Assembly (NCBI GenBank): GCA_002367105.1
Contig: DFCS01000051.1
Coordinates: 165,788 to 229,787 of the forward strand
Direction of reading: 5' to 3'
DNA length: 64,000 nucleotides
From: Hungatella sp. UBA3048
GTDB taxonomy: Bacteria; Bacillota; Clostridia; Lachnospirales; Lachnospiraceae
A program made the position numbers and the translations under genes. Each line of letters starts with the position of its first letter. Within the stretch, counting starts at the first letter, position 1. The notes beneath the pieces are model-generated. The model was not told the origin of the DNA. It was given only the letters and a program-made list of their open reading frames with translations, and did not search any database. Positions 1-8,823 of the stretch are shown piece after piece.

Positions 1-250
1 CGGTAAGTATCATCCTCAGCTCCTGAACTTACCCATACCTTAATGCTGCCTGCCTGCTGGCTGCCTGCTTCCTTGTCTGCTTCCTTGTCTCCCGCCACAC
101 TCTGAGCCGCAGTTGTGCCGGTATCTGTTGCTTTTTCTCCACAGCCGGTCATGGATGCTGCAAGTGCAAGCGCCGTCACACCCACCGTTACTTTTTTCCA
201 TAATTGTCTCATTTTCTTCTTTTTTGCAAGACAGTTCTGCATTCTGTCAT
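1..250 (-). CDS. Sugar ABC transporter substrate-binding lipoprotein (N-terminal part, runs off the window)
   Basis: Only the first 83 codons are present. The protein has a basic n-region, a hydrophobic stretch (VTVGVTALALAASMTGC) ending in a lipobox with Cys, and then a low-complexity Ala/Gly/Lys/Gln-rich linker, which is the usual start of a Gram-positive binding lipoprotein. The mature domain begins at SIKVWVSSGAE, a typical first beta strand of extracellular solute-binding proteins of the sugar type. The ATG at 248-250 was chosen because AGGAGG lies just upstream (about 252-258); a second ATG at residue 14 is possible. It is transcribed divergently from a LacI-family gene and its promoter carries a palindromic operator, so it is probably the first gene of a sugar-uptake operon controlled by that regulator. 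The substrate cannot be told from this fragment. Confidence 0.85.
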
Positions 251-275
251 GCTTTCCTCCTTATTTGATAGGCTC

Positions 276-304
276 ATTATATATCCTGCTATTTGATATG
301 TCAA
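276..304 (-). promoter_or_regulatory. Consensus sigma-A promoter for the leftward lipoprotein gene
   Basis: On the minus strand a perfect TTGACA (-35, 299-304) and a perfect TATAAT (-10, 276-281) are separated by exactly 17 bp. It is the best promoter match I found in the window and stands just upstream of the lipoprotein start. Such a strong promoter would normally need a repressor. Confidence 0.85.
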
Positions 305-316
305 TCGGTTGATATA
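297..316. promoter_or_regulatory. LacI-type operator over the -35 box
   Basis: The 20-bp sequence TATGTCAATCGGTTGATATA is a near-perfect palindrome with a central CG, as is typical of LacI-family operators (16 of 20 positions symmetric). It covers the -35 box of the leftward promoter, so binding would block RNA polymerase. The half-site GTCAATCG recurs at 485-492, just before the LacI gene, which suggests autoregulation. That the neighbouring LacI protein binds here is inferred. Confidence 0.65.
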
Positions 317-530
317 AATTTTGTATAATTAATCTTCTTGTTTTTTCATTTTTATTGGTAATTGTACAATTAAATATACATATTTTTTCTTTTTATCTAC
401 ATCTTTTCCTGTATCATATTAATTTTACACCATAATATAATCAGAGTTTGCATATTTTTATCATTTATGATATTATAATCATAAGTCAATCGCTAAACAT
501 GGGATTGATACGAATATTCAGGAGGAAACT

Positions 531-1514
531 ATGTCAACATTAAAAGATGTGGCTGAGAAAGCTGGTGTTACTGTAACCACGGCTTCCCGTGTGATCAACA
601 ACAGAGGCTATCTCAGTGAGGAGACTAAACATAAAGTAAAACAGGCCATGGAGGAACTTCATTACCGTCCTAATGAATTAGCCCGTTCCCTTTCTAAACA
701 GGTGACCAGTACCATAGGTGTCATAACACCTCATATTGCCCATCCATATTTTGCCCAACTAATCAGCCAGTTGGAAAATGCCGCGACAAAGCGGGGGTTT
801 AAAATTCTTCTCTGCAATTCCAAGGAAGATCATTCCCTCGAAGCAGAATACATAGATTTATGCAAAAGCAACCGGGTAGCCGGAATTATTTTCTGCGGTA
901 TGATCCTGGCTTCTGAACAATACTCCCAAAAGGGCTTCCCTTTTGTCGCCATTGAGTGTAACAGCCCCTTATGCGTATCAACGATTTTATGTGACAACTA
1001 TGCCGGCGGACGTCTGGCTGCAGAACATCTTATTGAATGCGGCTGCAAAAATTTAATTCATTTCAGCGGAATCATTGATCAGGAAATGCCCGGCGACAGT
1101 CGTGCACAGGCCTTTACCGATGTCTGCAAACATTATAAAGTGACTTTTAACAATATATGGACCGGCGACAGCACCTATTACACCATGGATTACCATGAAT
1201 TTATCAAGCAAACTCTATTAACGTATCCGGATACAGACGGGATCTTTGCCAGCAGTGACTTAATTGCCGCTCAGGTAATTCAAGTCTGTGCGGAAATTGG
1301 AAAAAAGATTCCAGATGATATACAATTAATTGGTTTCGATGATGTTGCTCTTTCTACTTTGACCACCCCCCAAATCTCGACCATACACCAGCCTACAAAG
1401 GAAATGGCGGAAATGGCGGTAGAATCCTTAATTAAAAGCAGCGGCCAGGAGACGGTACCCAACAAGATCGTACTCCCTGTTTCGCTGGTCAAACGACAAT
1501 CAACCAGAAAATGA
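531..1514 (+). CDS. LacI/GalR-family transcriptional regulator
   Basis: This 327-residue protein starts with a canonical LacI helix-turn-helix and hinge (residues 3-50: TLKDVAEKAGVTVTTASRVI, then YRPNELARSL). A periplasmic-binding-protein-like effector domain follows (from about residue 60: TIGVITPHIAHPYFAQLI; later GIFASSDLIAAQVIQ and the conserved IGFDDVALSTLTTPQISTI). Length and order are normal for the family. The start is supported by AGGAGG at about 521-526. It diverges from a sugar-binding lipoprotein gene and probably represses that operon, released by a sugar. The effector cannot be named from the sequence. Confidence 0.93.
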   Translation: MSTLKDVAEKAGVTVTTASRVINNRGYLSEETKHKVKQAMEELHYRPNELARSLSKQVTSTIGVITPHIAHPYFAQLISQLENAATKRGFKILLCNSKEDHSLEAEYIDLCKSNRVAGIIFCGMILASEQYSQKGFPFVAIECNSPLCVSTILCDNYAGGRLAAEHLIECGCKNLIHFSGIIDQEMPGDSRAQAFTDVCKHYKVTFNNIWTGDSTYYTMDYHEFIKQTLLTYPDTDGIFASSDLIAAQVIQVCAEIGKKIPDDIQLIGFDDVALSTLTTPQISTIHQPTKEMAEMAVESLIKSSGQETVPNKIVLPVSLVKRQSTRK

Positions 1515-1516
1515 TT

Positions 1517-1809
1517 TTACTGCCTAATATCCCAGAATTTCCGGTACTGCCCGCCTCTTTCTAATAGCTGATTGTGTGTTCAGGATTCTGCCAGTTCCCC
1601 CTCCTGCATAACCAGGAAACTGCCGGCAATGCATAGCAGGTAATATTTTTGACATCAATGCCCCCAATTTTAATACTGCCTTTTTGCACCTCCCAGAAGC
1701 GGGCGATCAGACGGGCCATTGTAGTCTTTCCAGAACAGTAAGCACCTACAATGGCTAAGGATATAGTAATATTTTTCAGGAAATGCAAGCTATACCCACA
1801 ATTTCCCAC
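1517..1809 (-). pseudogene. Remnant of an ABC exporter ATPase domain
   Basis: The minus strand keeps two pieces of an ABCB/MdlB-type ATPase. One frame has the segment around a degenerate Walker A (GAYCSGKTT) followed by the usual RFWEVQKGSIKIGGIDVKNI. A second frame has the far C-terminus (SFLVMQEGELAES, an in-frame stop, then THNQLLERGGQYRKFW and a terminal stop at 1517-1519). The Q-loop, signature motif, Walker B and H-loop are missing between them, and a frameshift and a stop are present. The transmembrane half is absent. This is a decayed gene, not a functional transporter. Confidence 0.75.
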
Positions 1810-1844
1810 AACATTTGCAATCTGCCCCGCTATCAGAGGAAGGC

Positions 1845-2543
1845 CTATGGCAGAAGAATTTCTCTGTTCGTTCCATAAAAAATATCATCTTTGTTGCTGA
1901 TAAATTTGCAGAATTGTTCAAATTTATCCCAGGCATTATGGATATCAAACTCATAGCTGTGTCCCCAAATATAAAGAATCTGTAATTTATCCGACTCAAG
2001 ATGGATAAAGTCTTCTGCAAGCTTAAACATAAGGTCCCATTCCTGATGATGGTATACCGTTGGTTTGAATCGCATAAGATCTTCCTGCAGATCAAACCGG
2101 TGGGAAGATGAGGTTGTTCTCACATACTTTATCTGAGTGTTGCTTTTTATAACATCCGCAACATATTCATTGTTGTTCACTCCGCCGCCGGGATATGCCA
2201 TACCGACTATCTGATACCCCACAAGCGCTTCAAGGTTCTTTCTGTCTTCCTCCACTTGTCTGATAATTTCCTCAGTTTCCAATTGGGTCAAATTAGGATG
2301 AGTTAATGTATGCACCGCTACCTCATGTCCTTTATAGACCTCTTTTACTTCCTCCTTCTTAAGCTTTGTGTGATTTATTGTTTTCCCTTCCCGTATAAGG
2401 GTATTTTTCTGACCCAGAAGCTCTGAATTAATATTGAATGTTGCCTTTAAGTTGTACCGGTTAAATATATCCACTAATATTTTGTCCTGTAAGACTCCGT
2501 CATCATAGCTGAATGTAACAGCTTTCATTTTTCCTGGAAACAC
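1845..2543 (-). CDS. Polysaccharide deacetylase (NodB-homology domain) family protein
   Basis: The protein has 232 residues and no signal peptide. The N-terminal AVTFSYDDG carries the paired Asp of the NodB metal site, and HEVAVHTLTHPNL supplies the H-x3-H metal ligands. MAYPGGG corresponds to the next family motif. These proteins usually remove N- or O-acetyl groups from carbohydrates, although short intracellular members are often of unknown substrate. I chose the GTG at 2541-2543 because AGGAGG stands 7 nt upstream; the internal ATG (2526-2528) lacks a good site. It follows a sulfatase and a GH106-type glycosidase on the same strand, so it may act on acetylated groups of the same imported glycan. 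Confidence 0.82.
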   Translation of the reverse strand: MFPGKMKAVTFSYDDGVLQDKILVDIFNRYNLKATFNINSELLGQKNTLIREGKTINHTKLKKEEVKEVYKGHEVAVHTLTHPNLTQLETEEIIRQVEEDRKNLEALVGYQIVGMAYPGGGVNNNEYVADVIKSNTQIKYVRTTSSSHRFDLQEDLMRFKPTVYHHQEWDLMFKLAEDFIHLESDKLQILYIWGHSYEFDIHNAWDKFEQFCKFISNKDDIFYGTNREILLP

Positions 2544-2603
2544 TTCTCTTCCTCCTTTTTCTGATTGATATTCATGTGCTTATTTTTTTCACTTTCCTGC
2601 TGA

Positions 2604-2753
2604 TCATCTCCATGGAATCCGTACTGAGATTCCCCAGCTTTCAGGTGGTCTTCCGCTAACAGTCATGAAGTCCGGGGGAACCGTACAGCCTGATAAAAAG
2701 CTGATGGCTGCAACGCTCAACACACCGAAGGAATGCAGAATACGGAGAGTCAT
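2604..2753 (-). CDS. Possible 49-residue lipoprotein
   Basis: This short open frame lies between the sulfatase and the deacetylase. It encodes a signal-peptide-like N-terminus (Met-Thr-Leu-Arg, then a hydrophobic stretch) with a lipobox LSGC at about residues 20-23. A short tail follows, ending in SWGISVRIPWR. An AAGGA-like site precedes the ATG. The lipobox is convincing but the mature part is only 26 residues, so it could be a tiny lipoprotein or the leftover of a longer gene. I do not recognise the tail. Confidence 0.4.
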   Translation of the reverse strand: MTLRILHSFGVLSVAAISFLSGCTVPPDFMTVSGRPPESWGISVRIPWR

Positions 2754-2800
2754 TGCTCATTTTCCTTATTCTGCATCCCTTATAAATGCTTTATATTTAA

Positions 2801-4147
2801 TTACAACCCTTCTTCCCCATCAAATACCGTCAGCTGTCCGATCACTACCTTTTCCTGAGGATGGATAGAAATCTCTTCTTCCCCCGCTTCTTTCATCATC
2901 CGACTCAGCTTCTGTCCTAAAACGCGGCAGACATTCTCATGGGCCTTGGAATGAATCAGATTATTCAGCTCATATGGATCGTGCTCCAGATCATAAAGAT
3001 ACATTTCTGTGTAAACATCACTAGAAGAATCCCGGACCGGATCTTTGTCCAGCGCCCGTACGGAGTACTTCCACCGCTTCGTACGGATTGCCCGCCCCAG
3101 CTCCGCCTCACTGATCTGAATAAGTGCCGCTTCCGGCCACCGGGCTTTTTTCCCGCCAAGTAGCGGCAGAATGGAATGTCCCTGCATATCATCTGGTACC
3201 GTTATGCCGCACGCATTCAGAAGCGTGGGGGCCACATCAAGAAGACTGACGATTTCCTTCACATTCCCTCCGCCGGAAAAACCCGGGCCGTAAAATGCCA
3301 TGGGAATCCTCACCGAGCTTTCATGACAGGAACGTTTATATTCTTCATTTCGTGTTTTGAAATGGCAGCCATGATCACTGGTGAACAGAACAATGGTATT
3401 ATCCGTCATATAAAGGCTCTCCAGCACATCCATGATCCTGCCAAAAGCTTCATCTAACCGCTTCACCATGCCGTAGTAGCCGCCTAAATGCTGCCATGAA
3501 GTGCCGCCCAGAGCTCCCAGGTCAGGCGGCATATAAGGTTGCTTTACCGCCGCCCCGCTATGAGGTGCCTCAAAATCATCAAAACAGTTCTGGAAATGTG
3601 GCTCAAGAAAAGAAAGGAACAGAAAAAATGGCTTCTCCTGATTTTGATGACCGTTAATATAACGGATCGCAGCATCTGTCAGTGCATCAATGCGATGGCC
3701 CGGCAGCTTGACCGGACGGTTCTCATTGTCAAAGACTACCGTATCATAGGGCCTAGAGGTAGCCTCTAAAGCATTGGCTCCCAACCACCATTGGTAACCT
3801 CCTCTCTCCTCTCCGGCGACCTCCCGGCGCCCGGATGCCAGATGCCATTTCCCAATATAGGCCGTATCGTAGCCTGCCTCATTAAAATGATGGGCCATGG
3901 TCTTCTGATTACTTCCCAGGGGAATGGCATTGCGGTAATTTCCGGTACAGGTAGCATATTTCCCTGTCTGGAGAGCGGCTCTGGCCGGACCGCATACGGG
4001 CTGGGGAGTGACGGCTATCGACGCATACGTTCCGGCGGAAGCCATACGATCAAAGTTCGCCGTCAATCCGCAGGGGTTTCCTCCCATCCCTGTTGTGTCA
4101 AATCTTTGCTGATCTGTAAAAAAAACAATTACATTTGGTCTGCTCAT
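2801..4147 (-). CDS. Sulfatase (formylglycine-dependent, Cys type)
   Basis: The 448-residue protein begins MSRPNVIVFFTDQQRFD, with the first Asp of the sulfatase Ca site. The C-x-P-x-R signature is CGPAR with Cys52 as the residue converted to formylglycine, which in anaerobes is done by a radical-SAM maturase (none is visible here). GKWHL and FTSDHG are further active-site motifs. There is no signal peptide, so it should act in the cytoplasm on imported sulfated saccharide. I chose the ATG at 4145-4147 because GAGGAG precedes it; a longer frame to 4213 would overlap the upstream gene. It lies 47 bp after the GH106-type gene, in the same leftward operon. Confidence 0.92.
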   Translation of the reverse strand: MSRPNVIVFFTDQQRFDTTGMGGNPCGLTANFDRMASAGTYASIAVTPQPVCGPARAALQTGKYATCTGNYRNAIPLGSNQKTMAHHFNEAGYDTAYIGKWHLASGRREVAGEERGGYQWWLGANALEATSRPYDTVVFDNENRPVKLPGHRIDALTDAAIRYINGHQNQEKPFFLFLSFLEPHFQNCFDDFEAPHSGAAVKQPYMPPDLGALGGTSWQHLGGYYGMVKRLDEAFGRIMDVLESLYMTDNTIVLFTSDHGCHFKTRNEEYKRSCHESSVRIPMAFYGPGFSGGGNVKEIVSLLDVAPTLLNACGITVPDDMQGHSILPLLGGKKARWPEAALIQISEAELGRAIRTKRWKYSVRALDKDPVRDSSSDVYTEMYLYDLEHDPYELNNLIHSKAHENVCRVLGQKLSRMMKEAGEEEISIHPQEKVVIGQLTVFDGEEGL

Positions 4148-4194
4148 CTGCTCCTCACTTTCTGTCCGTACATGTGTTGACTTCAGTGAACAAT

Positions 4195-7100
4195 CTAACA
4201 TTTTACAAGACAATGCTTCTCATAATCAAACCAGGTTCCATCCAGCATGGGTGCCAGAGTATTTGTCAGACGGATTTCCAGTTCGTTCTTTCCTTTTCTA
4301 AGGAGAGCGCCTTCCCCATGCCACATATAGGGGGAAAATACCCTCGTTCCGACGGAAACTCCATTGACTGATAGTTCCAGGCACTCATGACACTGGTCCT
4401 CAATATCCAGCTCCAGATCAAACCGCTCCGGAGCTTCTTTCATGTCAATCTGCGTGAGAAAGGTGAATGTTCCGCTGTAATATGGGAAGCCCCTGATATA
4501 GTCCAGTCTGAATTCTGCTTCCAGAGGCTTCCTTATAATGCTTCTGTTCCCACCAGCCTGTTTTCCCACCTTCTCCTCTTCCTGAGGTACCATTCCCACT
4601 TCCCCGGGTTCTGACACTCCGAAATCTCCATACAGGTAAAGAGGATCTCTAATGCCATCGGAATCCTTTGTAAGCGTTACATCAACCGCCAGTTCATTCC
4701 AGCCTTCTTTCAGCAGCGGGGTAATATTCGTTATGATGTTGTTCTGATCATTAATGAATACACTTTGGAATGCTTCGCCTGCGATTTCTTTCCCATTTAA
4801 CGTTATATGCCATGAATCCTTCACCGCCCCCCGGTCCATCAGCAGCGAGCATTGCTCCGGCACCTCTTTTACTTCAAAAAAAGTCTGATACGTTACGGCA
4901 AGGGGATAGCGGACGGAAATTTTCTTAGGAATACCGAATGCCCCGGTAAATTGATAATCCTCCGTTTTCAGACACGGCTGCTCCGCACATTGTTCAATAA
5001 ATGTTTTTACCGGTACGTCATACCAATTATTTTTATCCAATGAGATACGGAATTGATCTAGGCGGAAGATATTTCCCCCCTCTATAGCAACCTTCATAGA
5101 TTCAGATGTATCAACCACCAGCTTTACCGGAGCACTTCTCCGGCTTTCTGTCTCTCCCTTTCCTGTTTCACTGCAAGAGCACTTGGAATACCTCAGCAGG
5201 CGGCTCTCATAAGGCCTCAGATACACACCTTTTCCGGCATCCATTACCAGATTTATAACTTTACCGGTATCCAGGCACAGCTCTGCAGCTTCCCCATATC
5301 CAGCCCTGCAGCACCGGATGGACACCTCCGTATTTTTACCGCCCTGGTTTGCCAGAAATACATAGTAAGCTCCCTCGTCTTCCCGGACAGAGCTGATGAT
5401 ATCCTTTTTTTCTGTCTCCCTGGTCTCTATTGTAAATGATAAATCGGCTGCATTCCTGCACCACATACACCACGCTTCCTCATGAATATCCTCAAAGAAA
5501 CGCCGGTCCTCCCGTTCATTCAGCCGCAATCCATCCCAGCAGGCTTTCTCCTGATTTCTGTCGATTACCATCTCCGGAAGGTTTCCCAGAAAAAGGAGTT
5601 TTCCTCCGCAGGCAGCGAATTCACGTATTTTTTCACTGGCCGCCGCCTCAATAAAATCTGTGGGAGGAATGATCAGGACTCCATAGGAGGCCCTGCCCAA
5701 GAGAATCTTTCCATTCCGGATTTCTGCATGATCCAATATCTCGGTATCAAGATGCTCGTAATCGATCTGGTGAAAAAGAAGCTCTTTGCAGACCTCCACC
5801 CAATCATTGCGCACCTTGTTGCATTTTCTGCGTTCTGCCTCGTCCTCACCCTGGTAAACAAAGCCGATAAACGGTTCTCCCAGATATGCCCAGAGCGTTG
5901 CTGCAGGGTCCAGTACAGCTACGTGAATATCCGCTTCCGTGTTCGTTACCCATGTGCTCAGCCTCCCTGCGTAATCGGCCAGAAAGCGGTAATGCTTCCA
6001 ATATGGGTTTTGCAGAAATTGGGACGGCGGTGCATCGTGCTTTGTAATGGAGTCAATGGTATAATAAAATGCATGTACATTATAGAAATTAATGCCGCTT
6101 GCACCCAATCGGTCAAACATCCACTTGGCATCCTGAAGGGTCATGCTCCAGCCTAGGCTGTGAAAGCATTCAATCATAGCGAATTTCTGTCCCAGCTGAC
6201 GCGTTAAGGAACTGACCGATTTGGCATTGGAGCGGTATTTGCAGGTATATTGATCGTAAATCCATTCCAGGGGGCGTCCCAGCTTTTCATGGGCAGTGTC
6301 ACCGCCCACAATCGTGCTGTGGCGCTGGGTACTCATGCGCATGGACGGCACCTCCGTAGCGTATTCCAGCTGCTGCTCACGGCACCAGTCCGACACCTGC
6401 TCATGATAGCTTTCCACAAACAGCTTATGTATGGCATCGTAGAGATCATAGCGAATGGTATAAGCATTTTTATATGACCCGTTATGCAGGGCCGGAAGAT
6501 GATTCAGCAGATCATATCCCTTTAGCCGTTCAAAATACTCCGGCAGCCGCTTAGACCAGGGAATCGGACTTAATAGTCCTACCTCATCAGAAAACATGCC
6601 CAAAATACTGCGGTTGAAATCATCTCCCATGTATTTCTTATATTTTTCATGAGTCGTATTCAGAAAAGTTCTCACTGCTTCCCTCGAACATGGATCAAAA
6701 AAACCGCCGTAATATTTAAATTCCCCCAATGGGGATTGTGTGTATACCTCCACATGCCACTTTCCGGCAGGCAGTTCTCCGCGGAGGATCTGCTCCGGAC
6801 GATAGGTGAAAAACCGTTTGTTGTTATAATTCGTGAGTCCTGTAGTCTGATATATCTCCTCTGTCTGTAAATTTCCTGCCAGAGCCTCCAGATCCACGGA
6901 ACTGTCAAAATCAATTTTTTCTTCTCTCAACGGAAATGCTTTTGCGTAAAGGATCTCACACCAGCCTAAATTAATCTCAAATCCACCGCCGGCTGGCAGA
7001 TCCAGCGCCCGGTGATTTAAGACCATATGCTCCGCCTCAGGATGCTTTAACAGCACCTCTCCCCCGCTCATGCCGCTGGGATAAGGATATTCATCGTAAA

Positions 7101-7347
7101 GCCATGCTTCCATACCGCACCCGGCGGCCTGGTCAGCGGCAAAACGAACCTTCTCAAACCATTCCTTAGACAGATAGGGAACTTTCTGCCCCTGTCTCGC
7201 GCAGATAAAGGCCCCTCCGAGACCTTTATCTGCCATTTCTTCTATTTGGTGCTTTATTTCGCCTTCTTCCATATCACCATTCCAGAACCAGAACGGTTTG
7301 ATACGGCATCGGGCGGATGGACTCTTAAACTCAGCCAACCAATTCAT
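4195..7347 (-). CDS. GH106-type glycoside hydrolase (alpha-L-rhamnosidase-like)
   Basis: This 1050-residue protein opens with features typical of Glyco_hydro_106 proteins: KPFWFWNGDMEEGEIKHQIE, GAFICARQG, PYLSKEWFE and EAWLYDEYPYPSGMSGG. Such proteins are large, multidomain and known as alpha-L-rhamnosidases, some of which act on rhamnogalacturonan. The C-terminal third looks like beta-sandwich domains (for example WHITLNGKEIAGEAFQSVFI and LELSVNGVSVGTRVF). There is no signal peptide, so it would work inside the cell on oligosaccharides from the adjacent ABC importer. A GGAGGAG site supports the ATG. The bond and sugar specificity are inferred from family resemblance only. Confidence 0.8.
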   Translation of the reverse strand: MNWLAEFKSPSARCRIKPFWFWNGDMEEGEIKHQIEEMADKGLGGAFICARQGQKVPYLSKEWFEKVRFAADQAAGCGMEAWLYDEYPYPSGMSGGEVLLKHPEAEHMVLNHRALDLPAGGGFEINLGWCEILYAKAFPLREEKIDFDSSVDLEALAGNLQTEEIYQTTGLTNYNNKRFFTYRPEQILRGELPAGKWHVEVYTQSPLGEFKYYGGFFDPCSREAVRTFLNTTHEKYKKYMGDDFNRSILGMFSDEVGLLSPIPWSKRLPEYFERLKGYDLLNHLPALHNGSYKNAYTIRYDLYDAIHKLFVESYHEQVSDWCREQQLEYATEVPSMRMSTQRHSTIVGGDTAHEKLGRPLEWIYDQYTCKYRSNAKSVSSLTRQLGQKFAMIECFHSLGWSMTLQDAKWMFDRLGASGINFYNVHAFYYTIDSITKHDAPPSQFLQNPYWKHYRFLADYAGRLSTWVTNTEADIHVAVLDPAATLWAYLGEPFIGFVYQGEDEAERRKCNKVRNDWVEVCKELLFHQIDYEHLDTEILDHAEIRNGKILLGRASYGVLIIPPTDFIEAAASEKIREFAACGGKLLFLGNLPEMVIDRNQEKACWDGLRLNEREDRRFFEDIHEEAWCMWCRNAADLSFTIETRETEKKDIISSVREDEGAYYVFLANQGGKNTEVSIRCCRAGYGEAAELCLDTGKVINLVMDAGKGVYLRPYESRLLRYSKCSCSETGKGETESRRSAPVKLVVDTSESMKVAIEGGNIFRLDQFRISLDKNNWYDVPVKTFIEQCAEQPCLKTEDYQFTGAFGIPKKISVRYPLAVTYQTFFEVKEVPEQCSLLMDRGAVKDSWHITLNGKEIAGEAFQSVFINDQNNIITNITPLLKEGWNELAVDVTLTKDSDGIRDPLYLYGDFGVSEPGEVGMVPQEEEKVGKQAGGNRSIIRKPLEAEFRLDYIRGFPYYSGTFTFLTQIDMKEAPERFDLELDIEDQCHECLELSVNGVSVGTRVFSPYMWHGEGALLRKGKNELEIRLTNTLAPMLDGTWFDYEKHCLVKC

Positions 7348-7371
7348 TTATTCTCCTCCGCCACTGAAATC

Positions 7372-8769
7372 CTAATTAGACTGCAGATATTGGTCGTACT
7401 CAGCCTTCAGCTGCGTCATTTGCGCCGCCCAATTATCCAGGTATTCTTTAGCGGTCATATTGCCGAGCAGAACGTTCTGGAAGCCTTCCACCAGTGTGTT
7501 CTGATGCAGGTCATAATAGCCGATTACATTGATCGGAAGGGTAGTAACTGTTGTGTCGGGGTCCAGGAGAGCATCTGCCGCCTCCTTAATTGGGGCTGCT
7601 TTCTGTATCCAGGTATCCTCCAGCGCTTCTTTGTTACAGGGAATCTGGCCGATCTGCTCGCTGATATAGCTGCAGGCATCATGCTCTGCTAAGAAGCTGA
7701 CGAACTTGAAGGCTTCCTCCGGATGCTTGGAATCCTTAAATACAGACAGGCACATTGCCCCGTTGGATACAATAGTTCTCTTACCGTTTTCAGCCGTTAA
7801 GCGTACCAGACCGGCAAACCCATCCTCGCCAAGTGTCTGAATATGCTGACCATAGGAGCCCAGGTTATGGAAAATCATTCCCGCTGAACCGGAATCAAAG
7901 GCCGCATTCATCTCCGCCACCGCATTGGTAATGTCGCTTTCCGGTGTATACACGTTATAGATGCTCGCAAACTTCTCCAACAGCTCTACATGAGCCGGAT
8001 CATTGACCGTAGAATCGCCGTTACCGTCGAACATATCCTGTTTACCGGAATATTGGTACATCATCTGCTCAAACTGCTGGGAGCTTCCGGCGCCGCCGCG
8101 AATGGAAAATCCATAGACGCCGTTGGCTTTATCCGTCATTTTTTCCACACAATCGAATACGCCGTCCCAGTCAACCGGAATTTCACAGCCCGATTTTTTC
8201 ATCAGGCTGGTATTGTACCATACGACAGGCACCGTAACCATATGCGCAAGTCCGTACATTTTACCGTCCGGAGCCATGCTGCGGATGCTGTCGTCAAATT
8301 CTGATAAGGTGTTATCCTTCTGATCCCAGTTAGCAATATAATCATCGAGGGGAACCAGTGCATCCTGAATCAGGAAATCACTCATCCAATACTGGCTGAC
8401 GCCGCCGCAGTCAGGCGCCGTATGTGACTGAATCGCCACATCGTATTTTGACTTTGCCTGGTCTGCCGGGACAGGGACCAGCTTCACCGTAATATTCGGA
8501 TTCTCCGCCTCAAAATCAGAGATCAGTTTGTTGAATATCTCCGTTCTCTTCGTATCAGCGTTCTGATCCCAATATGTAATTTCCACCTTTTCTCCATCCG
8601 GTGCCGTCTCCTGGATTCTGGCTTCCGTCGTCTGGGCTGCTTCCGCTCCAGCCGTTTCTGCCGACCCGCCGCCGGCCGTCTCCCCACCTTTTCCGCTTCT
8701 GCCGCAACCCGCGAGGAGTGACGCTGCCATAACCCCCGCCATCGTGAATGCTACGATTTTCTTCCTCAT
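7372..8769 (-). CDS. Carbohydrate ABC transporter substrate-binding lipoprotein
   Basis: The 465-residue protein has a lipoprotein signal peptide with lipobox LLAGC near residues 18-22 and a Gly/Ala/Thr-rich linker. The binding fold begins at EITYWDQNADTKRTEIFNKL. The pattern AENPNITVKLVPV and the later PEEAFKFVSFLAEHD are typical of family 1 (sugar) binding proteins. It delivers an oligosaccharide to the two permeases encoded just upstream at 8824-10545. No ATPase gene is present in the operon, as is common in Firmicutes, where a shared MsmX-like ATPase drives such importers. AGGAGG precedes the ATG. Confidence 0.93.
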   Translation of the reverse strand: MRKKIVAFTMAGVMAASLLAGCGRSGKGGETAGGGSAETAGAEAAQTTEARIQETAPDGEKVEITYWDQNADTKRTEIFNKLISDFEAENPNITVKLVPVPADQAKSKYDVAIQSHTAPDCGGVSQYWMSDFLIQDALVPLDDYIANWDQKDNTLSEFDDSIRSMAPDGKMYGLAHMVTVPVVWYNTSLMKKSGCEIPVDWDGVFDCVEKMTDKANGVYGFSIRGGAGSSQQFEQMMYQYSGKQDMFDGNGDSTVNDPAHVELLEKFASIYNVYTPESDITNAVAEMNAAFDSGSAGMIFHNLGSYGQHIQTLGEDGFAGLVRLTAENGKRTIVSNGAMCLSVFKDSKHPEEAFKFVSFLAEHDACSYISEQIGQIPCNKEALEDTWIQKAAPIKEAADALLDPDTTVTTLPINVIGYYDLHQNTLVEGFQNVLLGNMTAKEYLDNWAAQMTQLKAEYDQYLQSN

Positions 8770-8823
8770 AATTTACTTCCTCCTGTTTTAATTTATATTT
8801 GATTATGAATAAACAACAAAATC

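Noticed and set aside
4148..4213. Longer N-terminus of the sulfatase
   Set aside because: The extra 22 residues (CKMLDCSLKSTHV and so on) do not resemble a signal peptide, overlap the upstream gene, and a better site precedes the ATG at 4147.
5482..6156. 224-codon plus-strand open frame
   Set aside because: It lies wholly inside the GH106-type gene on the opposite strand, lacks a ribosome binding site and has no recognisable motifs; a shadow frame.
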